From an uncultured Polymorphobacter sp. (GTDB lineage: Bacteria > Pseudomonadota > Alphaproteobacteria > Sphingomonadales > Sphingomonadaceae): DNA of 13,469 bases. Shown here piece by piece: positions 1 through 8,769 of the stretch (its first letter is position 1; each line of letters opens with the position of its first letter). The notes beneath the pieces were generated by a model. The model made no database searches and was not told the origin of the DNA. It was given only the letters and a program-made list of their open reading frames with translations. The DNA is taken from assembly GCA_937871645.1 (NCBI GenBank), contig CALMPZ010000408.1:1-13469 (forward strand). The letters run 5' to 3'. Made by a program: the position numbers and the translations under genes.

Positions 1-4
1 TAGA

Positions 5-126
5 GCCTCCGGCGGGCAGGGGCTTGCCCCTGCACCCATTAATTCGCAGTGCCGCGATCGCGGTGTGGCGTTTGGTGCGCGGACCCAATTTGTGGGTGCA
101 GGGGCAAGCCCCTGCCCGTCGGAGGC
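5..126. repeat. Bipartite palindromic intergenic repeat, copy 1
   Basis: Two 34-nt arms (5-38 and 93-126) are inverted complements with one mismatch, separated by a 54-nt non-palindromic loop. Each arm also contains its own short palindrome: 8-bp stems at 16-33 (TT between the halves) and 98-115 (AA between the halves). A related element lies at 8677-8769. The right end abuts the TGA stop (130-132, minus strand) of the LacI-family gene, so the transcribed hairpin could end that transcript. There is no T-run, so this is not a canonical intrinsic terminator. Bases 1-3 (TAG) correspond to the position where the second copy has the stop codon of the preceding gene. The repeat and folding are seen directly; function is inferred. 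Short reading frames through it are treated as spurious. Confidence 0.9.
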
Positions 127-129
127 CCT

Positions 130-1140
130 TCAAGCCGAAGCGCGCAGCACCAGCTCCGGCGCAAATGCCACCGACGGCGTTGCCGTCCCTGCCATCCGTT
201 CGAACAGCGCCGCCACCAGCAGCTCGGCGCCTTTGCCAAGGTCCTGCCGGATGGTGGTCAGTGGCGGGGTAGTGTGCGCGGCGAAGGGGACGTCGTCATA
301 GCCGATGACGGCGACGGCTTCGGGGACAGCGCGGCCGGCTTCGCTGAGCGCGCGGATGGCACCCATCGCGGCGACGTCGGAGGCGGCGACGATGCCGTCG
401 ATCTCGGGATGCGCGGCGAGAAAGTCTCTGGTGAGGCCGAACGCAGCTTTGGAGCCGAGTTGTAGCGGCAGCAGCAGGCTGGGTTCGGCTGTAATGCCGG
501 CATCAGCAAGTGCCGCGAGGTAGCCGGCGTGGCGCGCACCGATTTCGGGGGCGGCGGGATTGCCGAGGAAGGCGATGCGGCGGCGGCCAAGACCGAGCAG
601 GTGCGCGGTGGCCAGCCGGCCACCTTCGCAGTTGTCGGTGCCGATGGCGCAATGCTTCTGGCCGATGCCGGCCTCGCCCCAGACGACGAGCGGCAGGTAG
701 CGCGCGGCGGTGCGGTCGAGCACGGCGCGCTGATCGGATTGGCCGATAACAATGACGCCGTCGACGCGGCCCGAAATCGTCAACCGGTCCAGCCATTGGT
801 CGTCGGCGGGCACGATGCGCGTCAGCAACAGGTCATAACCGCGTTCGGTAAGTGCATCGGCGAGGAAGCCGAGCAGCGTCATGATGAACGGGTCGGAGAC
901 ATGCTGCGCGCTCTCGTCGCCGAGCGGCAGCACGACGGCGATCGCCTGTGTGCGGCCAAGGCGCAGATTGCGTGCGACCTGGTTGAGCTGGAAGCCGTGT
1001 TCGCGCGCCAGTTCGGCAATGCGCGTGCGGGTCTTTTCGCTGATCAGCGGGCTGTCGGCGAGTGCGCGCGATACGGTCGAGGTCGACACTCCGGCGATGC
1101 GGGCAAGATCGGCGAGATTGCCGATGGACGGCGCGGTCAT
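130..1140 (-). CDS. LacI/GalR-family transcriptional regulator (upstream, divergent)
   Basis: This 336-residue protein has the usual length of the LacI/GalR family. An N-terminal helix-turn-helix lies at about residues 8-29 (core AGVSTSTVSRAL), followed by a hinge helix at about 55-64 (VARNLRLGRT). Its leucine is in the position that, in family members, inserts at the central CpG of the operator. The rest is a periplasmic-binding-protein-like effector domain, with typical segments such as HLLGLGRRRIAFLG and the C-terminal VIGYDDVPFA. The gene is divergent from zwf across about 160 bases that hold a matching operator palindrome, so it probably regulates the Entner-Doudoroff operon and perhaps itself. 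The effector is unknown; a sugar or sugar phosphate is likely from context. The start is set by the ATG just ahead of the helix-turn-helix, with a GGGG stretch about 10 bases upstream. It ends at the edge of repeat copy 1. Confidence 0.93.
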   Translation of the reverse strand: MTAPSIGNLADLARIAGVSTSTVSRALADSPLISEKTRTRIAELAREHGFQLNQVARNLRLGRTQAIAVVLPLGDESAQHVSDPFIMTLLGFLADALTERGYDLLLTRIVPADDQWLDRLTISGRVDGVIVIGQSDQRAVLDRTAARYLPLVVWGEAGIGQKHCAIGTDNCEGGRLATAHLLGLGRRRIAFLGNPAAPEIGARHAGYLAALADAGITAEPSLLLPLQLGSKAAFGLTRDFLAAHPEIDGIVAASDVAAMGAIRALSEAGRAVPEAVAVIGYDDVPFAAHTTPPLTTIRQDLGKGAELLVAALFERMAGTATPSVAFAPELVLRASA

Positions 1141-1196
1141 GCGAAGATTACCCCAGTAACTGTCTCGCCCGCTTCATGGCGCAGTTTCAACGCCTT

Positions 1197-1210
1197 GTTA
1201 AGCGATTTCT
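1197..1210. promoter_or_regulatory. Possible second, weaker LacI-type operator
   Basis: The 14-mer GTTAAGCGATTTCT shares the AA-n-CG-n-TT-n-C core of the LacI/GalR consensus TGnAAnCGnTTnCA (7 of 10 fixed positions) but lacks the outer bases. Its centre lies 13 bp from that of the perfect palindrome at 1210-1223. It could be a secondary or fortuitous site. Confidence 0.25.
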
Positions 1211-1223
1211 GCAATCGATTGCA
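1210..1223. promoter_or_regulatory. LacI/GalR-type operator between lacI-like gene and zwf
   Basis: TGCAATCGATTGCA is a perfect 14-bp palindrome with a central CpG and fits the LacI/GalR-family consensus TGnAAnCGnTTnCA at every fixed position. It lies in the divergent promoter region, about 70 bases upstream of the minus-strand regulator and about 80 bases upstream of zwf. A 13-of-14 match stands in front of the halogenase gene at 10290-10303. The sequence is seen directly; the regulator that binds it (this one, the in-operon one, or an unlinked one) is inferred. Confidence 0.75.
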
Positions 1224-1230
1224 AAATTGA

Positions 1231-1259
1231 TTGTCGGCGGCAGGGCCAAGTGCTACGAA
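1231..1259 (+). promoter_or_regulatory. Candidate zwf operon promoter
   Basis: A TTGTCG -35-like box (1231-1236) is followed after 17 bases by TACGAA (1254-1259), preceded by TG as in extended -10 elements. Transcription would start near 1266, about 37 bases before the zwf start codon. In this arrangement the perfect operator would lie upstream of the -35 box rather than across the promoter. The match is modest and other placements are possible. Confidence 0.3.
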
Positions 1260-1302
1260 GGTGGTGACTGCAAATCAGCAAGAGGGTTCAGGGGTGGGTT
1301 CG

Positions 1303-2748
1303 ATGTCGGCGCTGTTGCTGTTTGGCGCCACTGGCGATCTGGCGCGGCGCATGTTGTGGCCGTCGCTGTATGCGCTCGATGTCGACGGGTTGCTCGCGGC
1401 CGATTTGCGCATTGTCGGCACGGCGCGCAGCGCGCTCGACCGCGACGGGCTGGCGGCGCTGGTGACCGATGCCATTGCGGCGCATGTCGCGGGCGGGCTC
1501 GGCAATGACGCGGCGGTGACGAAATTCCTTGCGCGCCTTGACTATGTGCCGCTCGATGCCACCGATATGGCGGGTTATGGCGCGCTACGCGCTGCTGCCG
1601 GCCCCGATGGTTGCCCGGTGGCGATTTTCCTGTCCACCGCACCGAGCCTGTTCGGCGCGACGATTGCCGGGCTGCAGGGGGCCGGGCTGGCGTGCGACAA
1701 TGTCCGGCTAGCACTCGAAAAGCCGCTGGGCAGCGACCTCGCTTCGAGCCGGGTCATCAACGATGCGGTGGCCAGCGCCTTCCCCGAAGACCGCACCTTC
1801 CGAATTGACCACTACCTCGGCAAGGAGACGGTGCAGAACCTGCTGGCGTTGCGCTTCGCCAATTCGCTGTTCGAGCCGCTGTGGAACGCCGGCCACATCG
1901 ATCATGTCCAGATCACCATTGCCGAAACCGTCGGGCTCGAAGGCCGCGTCGATTTCTACGACGGCGCCGGTGCCCTGCGCGACATGGTACAGAACCATAT
2001 GCTGCAGTTGCTGGCGCTGGTCGCGATGGAGCCGCCGGGGCATTTCGGGCCGACGTCGGTGCGCGACGAAAAGGTCAAGGTTCTAAACGCGCTGCGCCGC
2101 ATCGATACCGGCAATGTCGCGGCGCACTGCGTCACTGGGCAGTACGGCCCGGGCGTTGCCGATGGCAAGCCGGTGCCGGGCTATGCCGAGGAACTGGGGC
2201 ATGCGTCGGACACTGAAACCTTTGTCGCGCTCAAGGCCAACATCGACAACTGGCGCTGGAAGGGCGTGCCGTTCTACCTGCGCACCGGCAAGCGGCTGCC
2301 GTCGCGCGCGTCGCAGATTGTCATCCAGTTCAAGCCTGTGCCGCACCTGATTTTCGATACCAAGGGCGTCACCGTCAACGCCAACAAGCTGGTCATCGAG
2401 CTGCAACCGAACGAGAATATCCGGCTGATGTTGATGACCAAGACGCCGGGACTTGACCGCGACGGCATCCGGCTGCGCGAAGTGCCGCTCGATATCGGCA
2501 TGGACAACGCCTTTGCCGATACGCGACGGCGCATCGCGTATGAACGGCTGCTGCTCGACCTGATCGAGGGCCGTTCGACCTTGTTCGTGCGGCGTGACGA
2601 GGTCGAGGCGCAGTGGCGCTGGATCGACGGCATCCGCGCTGCGCTGGCCGCCAATGGCATGGCGCCCAAGCCCTATGCGGCGGGCAGCTGGGGGCCATCG
2701 GCCGCGATTGGGCTGGCCGAACGCGATGGAGTAAGCTGGCATGACTAG
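1303..2748 (+). CDS. zwf: Glucose-6-phosphate 1-dehydrogenase
   Basis: This cytoplasmic enzyme oxidises glucose-6-phosphate to 6-phosphoglucono-1,5-lactone with NAD(P)+, the first oxidative step of the Entner-Doudoroff pathway. The 481-residue length fits the bacterial family. An N-terminal Rossmann motif is at residues 8-14 (GATGDLA), EKP is at 139-141, and the signature RIDHYLGKE with the catalytic-region histidine and lysine is at 167-175. The ATG at 1303 is preferred because the protein then begins directly with the dinucleotide-binding strand and AGGGG (1290-1294) lies 8 bases upstream. An in-frame GTG at 1294 is an alternative; a longer form from 1231 would add 24 residues atypical of the family. 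It is first in the operon and overlaps edd by 8 bases. No pgl follows it. Confidence 0.97.
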   Translation: MSALLLFGATGDLARRMLWPSLYALDVDGLLAADLRIVGTARSALDRDGLAALVTDAIAAHVAGGLGNDAAVTKFLARLDYVPLDATDMAGYGALRAAAGPDGCPVAIFLSTAPSLFGATIAGLQGAGLACDNVRLALEKPLGSDLASSRVINDAVASAFPEDRTFRIDHYLGKETVQNLLALRFANSLFEPLWNAGHIDHVQITIAETVGLEGRVDFYDGAGALRDMVQNHMLQLLALVAMEPPGHFGPTSVRDEKVKVLNALRRIDTGNVAAHCVTGQYGPGVADGKPVPGYAEELGHASDTETFVALKANIDNWRWKGVPFYLRTGKRLPSRASQIVIQFKPVPHLIFDTKGVTVNANKLVIELQPNENIRLMLMTKTPGLDRDGIRLREVPLDIGMDNAFADTRRRIAYERLLLDLIEGRSTLFVRRDEVEAQWRWIDGIRAALAANGMAPKPYAAGSWGPSAAIGLAERDGVSWHD

Positions 2749-4564
2749 GCTCGACCCGCGCGTTGCGGCTGTCACCGAACGCGTCATCAAACGCTCGGCG
2801 GCAGGGCGCGTGCAGTATCTGGAGATGATTGCGCGCGAACGCGACAGTGGCGTCGACCGGCCCAATCTTAGCTGCGGCAATCTCGCGCACGGCTTTGCCG
2901 CGAGTGGCGATGACAAGGCCGCCATTCGCGGTGGCAAGGTGATGAACATCGGCATCGTCACCGCGTTCAACGACATGCTGTCGGCGCACCAGCCCTATGG
3001 CCGCTACCCCGAGCAGATGAAGCTATTCGCGCGCGAGGTCGGTGCCACTGCGCAGGTCGCGGGCGGCGTGCCGGCGATGTGCGACGGCGTCACCCAGGGC
3101 CAGCGCGGTATGGAGCTGTCGCTGTTCAGCCGCGACACCATCGCGCTGTCGACGGCGGTGGCGCTCTCCCACGGCATGTTCGAAGGCGCGGCACTGCTCG
3201 GCATTTGCGACAAGATCGTGCCCGGCCTGCTGATCGGCGCGCTGCGTTTCGGGCATCTGCCGGCGATTCTGGTGCCGGCGGGGCCGATGCCGTCGGGGCT
3301 GGCAAACAAGGAAAAACAGCGCATCCGTCAGCTGTATGCCGAGGGCAAGGCGAGCCGCGAGGAGCTGCTCGAGGCTGAAGCGGCAAGCTATCACGGCGCC
3401 GGCACCTGCACCTTCTATGGCACCGCCAATTCGAACCAGATGATGATGGAGGTGATGGGGCTGCACATGCCCGGTGCCGCGTTCGTCAATCCGGGCACCA
3501 AGCTGCGTGACCGGCTGACGCGCGCCGCGACACAGCGGCTGGCGCAGATCGGCTGGGACGGTGACGATTATCGCCCGTTGGGGCGCGTCATCGACGAAAA
3601 GGCCATCGTCAACGCCGTGGTCGGCCTGCTGGCGACCGGTGGTTCGACCAACCACGCCATCCATATTCCGGCGATCGCGCGCGCGGCGGGCATCTGCATC
3701 GACTGGGAAGATATCGACGCGCTGTCGGCGGCGGTGCCGCTGATCGCGCGCGTCTATCCCAACGGCGCGGGCGACGTGAACAACTTCCAGGCGGCGGGCG
3801 GCATGGCGTTCACCATTGCGACGTTGCTCGATGCCGGGCTGCTGCACTGCGACGTGCTGACCGTGGCGGGGCGCGACCTCGGTGATTATGCGCGTGCGCC
3901 ACTGCTGGCCGATGACAAGCTGGTGTGGGGTGACATGCCGACGGCCAGCCTAGACATGACGCTGCTGCGTCCCGCCAGCGACCCGTTCAGCCCCGACGGC
4001 GGCATGCGGCTCGTCTCGGGCAATCTCGGCCGCGCCATCTTCAAGACCAGCGCCGTGGCACCCGAACGGCTGACGATTGAGGCCCCGGCACGCATCTTCA
4101 ATGACCAGGACCAAGTCATCACCGCGTTCAAGGCCGGTGAACTCGACCGCGACGTCGTGGTCGTGGTGCGCTTCCAGGGCCCGCGCGCCAACGGCATGCC
4201 CGAGCTGCACAAGCTGACGCCGACGCTCGGCGTGCTGCAGGACCGTGGCTTCAAGGTGGCGCTGGTCACCGATGGCCGGATGTCGGGGGCCAGCGGCAAG
4301 GTGCCGGCGGCAATCCATGTCTCACCTGAAGCGCTGGGTGGCGGGCCGCTCGCGGCGCTGCGCGACGGCGATATCGTTCGGCTGTGCGGCGTTACTGGCG
4401 CACTGTCGGTGCTGCTTCCCGATGACGTGCTCGATGCGCGGCCCGATGCGATGCCGCCGCTGCCCGGCGTCGGCACCGGTCGCGAACTGTTTGCGTTCAT
4501 GCGCTTCGGCAGCGATGGCGCCGAACGCGGCGGCTCGGCGATGCTCGCGGCAGCTGGCCTGTGA
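2741..4564 (+). CDS. edd: Phosphogluconate dehydratase
   Basis: This enzyme dehydrates 6-phosphogluconate to 2-keto-3-deoxy-6-phosphogluconate (KDPG), the defining step of the Entner-Doudoroff pathway. At 607 residues it has normal length for the Edd branch of the IlvD/Edd family. Cysteines in the expected iron-sulfur motifs are at residues 45 (NLSCGN), 114 (MCDGVTQG) and 156 (GICDK). C-terminal signatures GPRANGMPE (about 480-488) and [16 protein letters not shown] (about 509-524) are intact. The start ATG lies within the end of zwf (8-base overlap) with GGAG nine bases upstream, so zwf and edd are probably translationally coupled. The family enzyme needs an oxygen-sensitive [4Fe-4S] cluster. 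Confidence 0.97.
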   Translation: MTRLDPRVAAVTERVIKRSAAGRVQYLEMIARERDSGVDRPNLSCGNLAHGFAASGDDKAAIRGGKVMNIGIVTAFNDMLSAHQPYGRYPEQMKLFAREVGATAQVAGGVPAMCDGVTQGQRGMELSLFSRDTIALSTAVALSHGMFEGAALLGICDKIVPGLLIGALRFGHLPAILVPAGPMPSGLANKEKQRIRQLYAEGKASREELLEAEAASYHGAGTCTFYGTANSNQMMMEVMGLHMPGAAFVNPGTKLRDRLTRAATQRLAQIGWDGDDYRPLGRVIDEKAIVNAVVGLLATGGSTNHAIHIPAIARAAGICIDWEDIDALSAAVPLIARVYPNGAGDVNNFQAAGGMAFTIATLLDAGLLHCDVLTVAGRDLGDYARAPLLADDKLVWGDMPTASLDMTLLRPASDPFSPDGGMRLVSGNLGRAIFKTSAVAPERLTIEAPARIFNDQDQVITAFKAGELDRDVVVVVRFQGPRANGMPELHKLTPTLGVLQDRGFKVALVTDGRMSGASGKVPAAIHVSPEALGGGPLAALRDGDIVRLCGVTGALSVLLPDDVLDARPDAMPPLPGVGTGRELFAFMRFGSDGAERGGSAMLAAAGL

Positions 4565-5529
4565 TGGAAATTGTCGCCTGCGATATCGGCGGCACGCACG
4601 CGCGCTTTGCCATTGCGGAAGTCGATGGTGGCCGTGTGGTTGCACTGGGTGAGCCGGTGACGCTGGCGACCGCCGATTTCGCCGGACTGCCGACGGCGTG
4701 GGAGGCGTTTGCGGCCCGGCTCGGGCGGCCATTGCCGCGCCATGCCGGCATTGCGGTGGCGGCACCGATCGATAGCGACGTGCTCAAGATGACCAACAGC
4801 CCGTGGATCATCCGTCCGGCGCTGATTGCCGAACGGCTCGGGCTCGACAGCTTCGCGCTGGTCAATGATTTCGGCGCGATAGGCCATGCGGTGGCGCAGC
4901 TTGGCGACGATGCGTTCGTCCATATTTGCGGGCCGACCGAGGTGCCAGCGGACGGAGTGACGACGATTGTCGGGCCAGGAACCGGGCTCGGCGTCGCACA
5001 GTTGCTGCGCCGCGGCGGCCATACCCATGTCATCGAAACCGAAGGTGGTCACATCGATTTCGCACCGCTCGACAGCATCGAGGACGGCATCCTCGCGGCG
5101 CTGCGTCGCCAGTACCGCCGCGTTTCGATTGAACGGCTGGTGTCGGGGCCGGGGCTGGCGGCGATCTACGCCGCGCTTGCCGCGATCGAAGGCCGCGCGG
5201 TGCTGCAACGCGACGACCGCACGCTGTGGCAGGCAGCACTGGCGGGCGAAGAGGCGTTGCTGAACAGCGCACTCGACCGGTTCTGCCGGATTCTCGGCGC
5301 GGTGGCCGGCGACCTCGCGCTGGCGCACGGCGCCAATGCCGTCGTGCTGGCGGGCGGCATCGGGCTACGGCTCGCCGACCGGCTGGCGACATCGGGATTC
5401 GCCGAGCGCTTTGCCGCCAAGGGCCGCTACGAAGCCCGCATGGCAGCTCTGCCGGTGCGGCTGATCACCCATCCGCAACCCGGCCTGTTCGGCGCGGCGG
5501 CAGCGTTTGCGAGTGGAGTAGCCGCATGA
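4564..5529 (+). CDS. glk: Glucokinase (ROK-independent, Glk/PF02685 type)
   Basis: ATP-dependent phosphorylation of glucose to glucose-6-phosphate feeds zwf directly. The 321-residue protein has the phosphate-binding DIGGTHARFA at residues 7-16, the catalytic aspartate in VNDFG (Asp102), GPGTGLG at 137-143, the sugar-binding ETEGGHIDF at 158-166, and LAGGIG near the C-terminus. This places it in the proteobacterial Glk family rather than the ROK family. The ATG overlaps the edd stop as TGATG; an in-frame GTG one codon earlier (4561) cannot be excluded. It ends in an ATGA overlap with eda. A sugar kinase in the operon implies that glucose enters unphosphorylated, consistent with the downstream MFS carrier rather than a PTS. 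Confidence 0.95.
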   Translation: MEIVACDIGGTHARFAIAEVDGGRVVALGEPVTLATADFAGLPTAWEAFAARLGRPLPRHAGIAVAAPIDSDVLKMTNSPWIIRPALIAERLGLDSFALVNDFGAIGHAVAQLGDDAFVHICGPTEVPADGVTTIVGPGTGLGVAQLLRRGGHTHVIETEGGHIDFAPLDSIEDGILAALRRQYRRVSIERLVSGPGLAAIYAALAAIEGRAVLQRDDRTLWQAALAGEEALLNSALDRFCRILGAVAGDLALAHGANAVVLAGGIGLRLADRLATSGFAERFAAKGRYEARMAALPVRLITHPQPGLFGAAAAFASGVAA

Positions 5530-6143
5530 GCGATATCGATGCTTTGATGCAGGTCGCACCGGTGATTCCGGTGCTGGTCATCGACGATGTTGCGCACGCA
5601 GCACCGATTGCCGCGGCGCTCGTCGCGGGCGGTTTGCGGATGCTCGAAGTGACGCTGCGCACTACCGTCGCGCTCGACGTCATGCGCGAAATGGCCAAGG
5701 TCGACGGCGCGATTGTTGGCGCCGGCACGGTGCTCAACACCCGCGACCTTGATGCTGCACTGGCGGCGGGCGCGCAGTTCATTGTCAGTCCCGGCCTGAC
5801 CGAACCGCTGGGCCGCGCAGCGATTGCCAGCGGCGTGCCGTTCCTGCCCGGCGTCGCGAGCGCAGGCGACATCATGCGCGGGCTCGACATGGGGCTCGAC
5901 CGCTTCAAATTCTTCCCCGCCGAAACCTCGGGCGGACTGCCGGCGTTGAAGGCGCTCGCGGGTCCGTTCGGTGCGGTGCGTTTCTGCCCGACCGGCGGCA
6001 TCACGCTGGCGACGGCCCCGGCGTGGCTGGCGCATCCGGCGGTACGCTGCGTCGGCGGCAGCTGGCTGGTGCCCGCGGGCGTGCCAGACTTTGCGGCAAT
6101 CACTGAACGCGCGCGCGCGGCGTGCGGCTTGCGCCATGGATAA
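5526..6143 (+). CDS. eda: KDPG aldolase (2-dehydro-3-deoxy-phosphogluconate aldolase)
   Basis: This enzyme splits KDPG into pyruvate and glyceraldehyde-3-phosphate, completing the Entner-Doudoroff pathway. The 205-residue protein matches the usual length of this class I aldolase. The catalytic glutamate is in LEVTLR (Glu41), and the Schiff-base lysine is in DRFKFFPAE (Lys128). The phosphate-binding segments GVPFLPGV and CPTGGI are present. The ATG overlaps the glk stop as ATGA, and the 3' end overlaps the next regulator by 8 bases, so the gene sits in the middle of a coupled operon. Confidence 0.97.
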   Translation: MSDIDALMQVAPVIPVLVIDDVAHAAPIAAALVAGGLRMLEVTLRTTVALDVMREMAKVDGAIVGAGTVLNTRDLDAALAAGAQFIVSPGLTEPLGRAAIASGVPFLPGVASAGDIMRGLDMGLDRFKFFPAETSGGLPALKALAGPFGAVRFCPTGGITLATAPAWLAHPAVRCVGGSWLVPAGVPDFAAITERARAACGLRHG

Positions 6144-7161
6144 GCCGACCTCGTTCGATATTGCGCAGGCGGCGGGTGTCTCGCAGCCGACGGTGTCGCG
6201 CGCGCTGCGCGGCAGCCCGCTGGTCAACGAGGCGACGCGGCGGCGCATCGAAACGATTGCCCGCCAGCTCAACTATACCGTCGACAAGAACGCCTCAAGC
6301 CTGCGCACCAGCCGGTCGCGGACGCTGGCGCTGCTGTTCTTCGAAGACCCGACACCCGACGAGTCGAACATCAACCCGTTCTTCCTGTCGATGGTCGGCG
6401 CGATCACCCGGGCGTGCGCGGCGCACGGCTATGACCTGCTGATTTCGTTCCAGCAATTGTCGTCAAACTGGCATGTGGATTTCGAGGACAGCCGCAAGGC
6501 CGACGGCATCCTGCTGCTGGGTTACGGCGACTATCACCTGTCGCGCGCGCGGCTCGCGGCGCTCGATGCGCAGGGTACGCATTTCGTGCGCTGGGGCGCA
6601 GTACGCGACGGCCAGCCGGGCATCACCATCGGCTGCGACAATGCAGCAGGCGGCCGCGACGTGACGGCGCATTTGCTGGGTCTGGGGCGCCGCCGCATCG
6701 CGTTCATCGGGGCCGCGACCGACCATTATCCTGAATTCGAGGATCGGTTTACCGGCTACTCAGCCGCACTCGCGGCTGCCGGGCTGGCGGTCGATCCGCT
6801 GCTGCAACTCGATGCCATCGCCACCGAAGCGGCCGGCTTCGATGCGACCAATGCGCTGCTGGCGCGCGGCGTAGCGTTCGATGCGGTGTTCGCGGCGTCC
6901 GACCTCATTGCCATCGGCGCGTTGCGCGCGTTGCACGCGGCCGGCCTGCGCACGCCCGACGATGTCGCGGTCGCCGGCTTCGACGATCTGCCCGCTGCGG
7001 CGATGGCCAACCCGCCGCTGACGACGGTGGCGCAGGACGTCGCGCGTGGCGGTGCGGCGCTTGTCGGCGCGCTGCTCGACCGCATCGAAAATCGCGACGT
7101 GGGCGACCGGCTGCTGCCGGCGCGGCTGGTCGTGCGACAAAGCTGCGGCGCGACCGCCTGA
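6136..7161 (+). CDS. LacI/GalR-family transcriptional regulator (in-operon)
   Basis: This 341-residue LacI-family protein has its helix-turn-helix at about residues 6-26 (core AGVSQPTVSRAL) and a hinge helix around 51-58 with Leu56 at the CpG-intercalating position. A full effector-binding domain follows, with HLLGLGRRRIAFIG and VAGFDDLPAA. It resembles the upstream regulator but is clearly a separate paralogue. The start ATG lies inside the end of eda (8-base overlap), so it is co-transcribed with the Entner-Doudoroff genes and would be made in proportion to them. It lies directly before the transporter and may control the transport step, the whole operon, or unlinked genes. The effector is unknown. 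Confidence 0.94.
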   Translation: MDKPTSFDIAQAAGVSQPTVSRALRGSPLVNEATRRRIETIARQLNYTVDKNASSLRTSRSRTLALLFFEDPTPDESNINPFFLSMVGAITRACAAHGYDLLISFQQLSSNWHVDFEDSRKADGILLLGYGDYHLSRARLAALDAQGTHFVRWGAVRDGQPGITIGCDNAAGGRDVTAHLLGLGRRRIAFIGAATDHYPEFEDRFTGYSAALAAAGLAVDPLLQLDAIATEAAGFDATNALLARGVAFDAVFAASDLIAIGALRALHAAGLRTPDDVAVAGFDDLPAAAMANPPLTTVAQDVARGGAALVGALLDRIENRDVGDRLLPARLVVRQSCGATA

Positions 7162-7188
7162 ACACAATGACCGGCCAAAGCCGGCAAT

Positions 7189-7195
7189 GGGGGAG
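7189..7195 (+). promoter_or_regulatory. Ribosome binding site of the MFS gene
   Basis: A purine-rich GGGGAGT lies 4-5 bases before the ATG at 7200. It decides the transporter start: the in-frame ATG at 7167 has no comparable site, would add 11 polar residues, and would place this site inside the gene. Confidence 0.7.
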
Positions 7196-7199
7196 TTTC

Positions 7200-8678
7200 A
7201 TGACCAAGCCACGCCAGAGCAATATCGGGCTATGGAATATCAGCTTCGGCTTTTTCGGCATCCAGATCGGCTTTGCGCTGCAGAATGCCAATGTCAGCCG
7301 CATCTTTCAGTCGCTTGGCACCAGCATCGATGACCTGCCGATCCTGTGGATTGCCGGGCCGTTGACGGGCCTGCTGGTGCAGCCGCTGATCGGGCATTTT
7401 TCGGACCGCACCTGGGGGCGTTTCGGGCGGCGACGGCCGTATTTCCTGCTCGGCGCGGTGCTGGCGACGCTGGCGCTGGTCGGGATGCCCAACGCGCCTG
7501 TGCTGTGGGTCGCGGCGGTGCTGCTGTGGATGCTCGATGCGTCGCTCAACATTTCGATGGAGCCGTTCAGGGCGTTTGTCGGTGACATGGTCGATGATGA
7601 CCAAAGCACCGCCGGCTACGCGTTCCAGACGGCGTTCATTGGTGCCGGTGCGGTCGCCGCCAGCCTCGCGCCGACACTGCTGACGCAGGTCTTTGGGGTC
7701 AGCAATGTGGCACCGGAAGGCGAAATTCCGCAATCGGTGCGGCTGGCGTTCTACCTCGGCGCGGCGGCGCTGCTCGGTGCGGTGCTGTGGACGGTGCTGT
7801 CGGTGAAGGAATACTCGCCCGACCAGTTGCGCGGCTTCGACGGCGAAAGCCACGTGCCGGCGCGCGGCGCCGTGACGACGCCGGCGATGGTACGCCACGC
7901 ACCGCTGTGGATTATAGCCGGGCTCGCGGTCATCGGCGCGGTGCTAGGCCTCGGGCTCGACAAGCCGGTGTACATATTGGGCGCAATGCTCGCGGCATTC
8001 GGGCTCGCGCAGCTCGCCAGTGCGCGGCTGGTGGCGACCGGGCACGGCGACAATGTGCTGTGCCACATCGTCGCCGATCTCGCCGCGATGCCGGTGACGA
8101 TGCGCAAGCTGTGCCTCGTCCAGTTCTTCACCTGGTCGGCGCTGTTCATCATGTGGATCTACACCACGCCGATCGTCACCGCGCGGGTGTTCGGCGCCAC
8201 CGATACCGCGTCACAGGCGTATAACGACGGGGCGGACTGGGTCGGCGTGCTGTTTGCCATCTACAGCGGCGTTGCCGCACTCACCGCGTTCATCCTGCCA
8301 CGCCTCGCGCGCGCCATCGGCCGCCGCAACACCCACATCATCGGGCTGCTGGCGGGTGCGGCGGGCTTTGCGTCGTTCCTGTTCATCCGCGACGCAAATA
8401 TGCTGATCGGCTCGATGGTGTTGATCGGCATCGCCTGGGCGTCGATCCTGACCATGCCTTATGCCATCCTCGCTACAACGCTGCCGCAGGCCAAGCTCGG
8501 CATCTACATGGGGCTGTTCAACATCTTCATCGTGCTGCCGCAGCTCATCGTGTCGAGCGTGCTGGGCGAGATTGTCGGCAGCTTTTTCCCCGACCAGCCG
8601 GTCTATGCGATGGCGATTGCGGCGGGGGTGCTGGTGTTGGCGGCGGGCGCGATGATGCGGGTGAAGGAAGCCGCGTAG
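7200..8678 (+). CDS. MFS sugar transporter, GPH/SLC45-like
   Basis: This 492-residue integral inner-membrane protein has about 12 hydrophobic segments. After the first two helices comes the family motif [16 protein letters not shown] (residues 65-80), and a shorter repeat RAIGRRNTH (371-379) starts the second half. A hydrophilic central loop lies at about 201-232. The arrangement is typical of glycoside/sucrose-type cation symporters, such as those of alphaproteobacterial maltose and sucrose loci. Context suggests uptake of glucose or a glucoside that yields glucose for Glk; the exact substrate cannot be read from the sequence. It follows the second LacI gene by 38 bases and ends with a TAG that runs into repeat copy 2. 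Confidence 0.9.
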   Translation: MTKPRQSNIGLWNISFGFFGIQIGFALQNANVSRIFQSLGTSIDDLPILWIAGPLTGLLVQPLIGHFSDRTWGRFGRRRPYFLLGAVLATLALVGMPNAPVLWVAAVLLWMLDASLNISMEPFRAFVGDMVDDDQSTAGYAFQTAFIGAGAVAASLAPTLLTQVFGVSNVAPEGEIPQSVRLAFYLGAAALLGAVLWTVLSVKEYSPDQLRGFDGESHVPARGAVTTPAMVRHAPLWIIAGLAVIGAVLGLGLDKPVYILGAMLAAFGLAQLASARLVATGHGDNVLCHIVADLAAMPVTMRKLCLVQFFTWSALFIMWIYTTPIVTARVFGATDTASQAYNDGADWVGVLFAIYSGVAALTAFILPRLARAIGRRNTHIIGLLAGAAGFASFLFIRDANMLIGSMVLIGIAWASILTMPYAILATTLPQAKLGIYMGLFNIFIVLPQLIVSSVLGEIVGSFFPDQPVYAMAIAAGVLVLAAGAMMRVKEAA

Positions 8679-8769
8679 GGCCTCCGGCGGGCAGGGCCTT
8701 GGCGCTGCACCCAGTTGTTGTGCGCGCTTCAAACGGGTGCAGGCCTCAGGCCTGCCCGCCGGAGGCCCT
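8677..8769. repeat. Bipartite palindromic intergenic repeat, copy 2
   Basis: Outer arms of 19 bp (8677-8695 and 8751-8769) are perfect inverted complements, and a 7-bp inner pairing joins 8706-8712 with 8735-8741. Each arm can also fold locally: 8691-8708 (7 of 8 pairs) and 8739-8755 (8 perfect pairs, one-base centre). The element shares its outer sequence, layout and the tail GGAGGCCCTTCAA with copy 1 at 5-126. It separates the convergent transporter and halogenase genes and begins within the stop codon of one and ends next to the stop of the other. A bidirectional transcript end is likely from position, but there is no T-run. Confidence 0.9.

Noticed and set aside
5..126. Repeat copy 1 as a CRISPR unit or an intrinsic terminator
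   Set aside because: There is no regular series of repeats and spacers, and no T-run follows the stem. It is better described as a dispersed palindromic repeat.
529..1230. Long plus-strand frame of 233 codons opposite the LacI-like gene, and similar long antisense frames under edd, glk and eda
   Set aside because: These are shadow frames of high-GC genes. Their translations show no recognisable domains and they lie antisense to well-supported genes.
5226..5525. A 5' extension of eda by 100 codons
   Set aside because: The extension runs through glk in another frame. The aldolase domain begins at the ATG at 5526, which forms an ATGA overlap with the glk stop.
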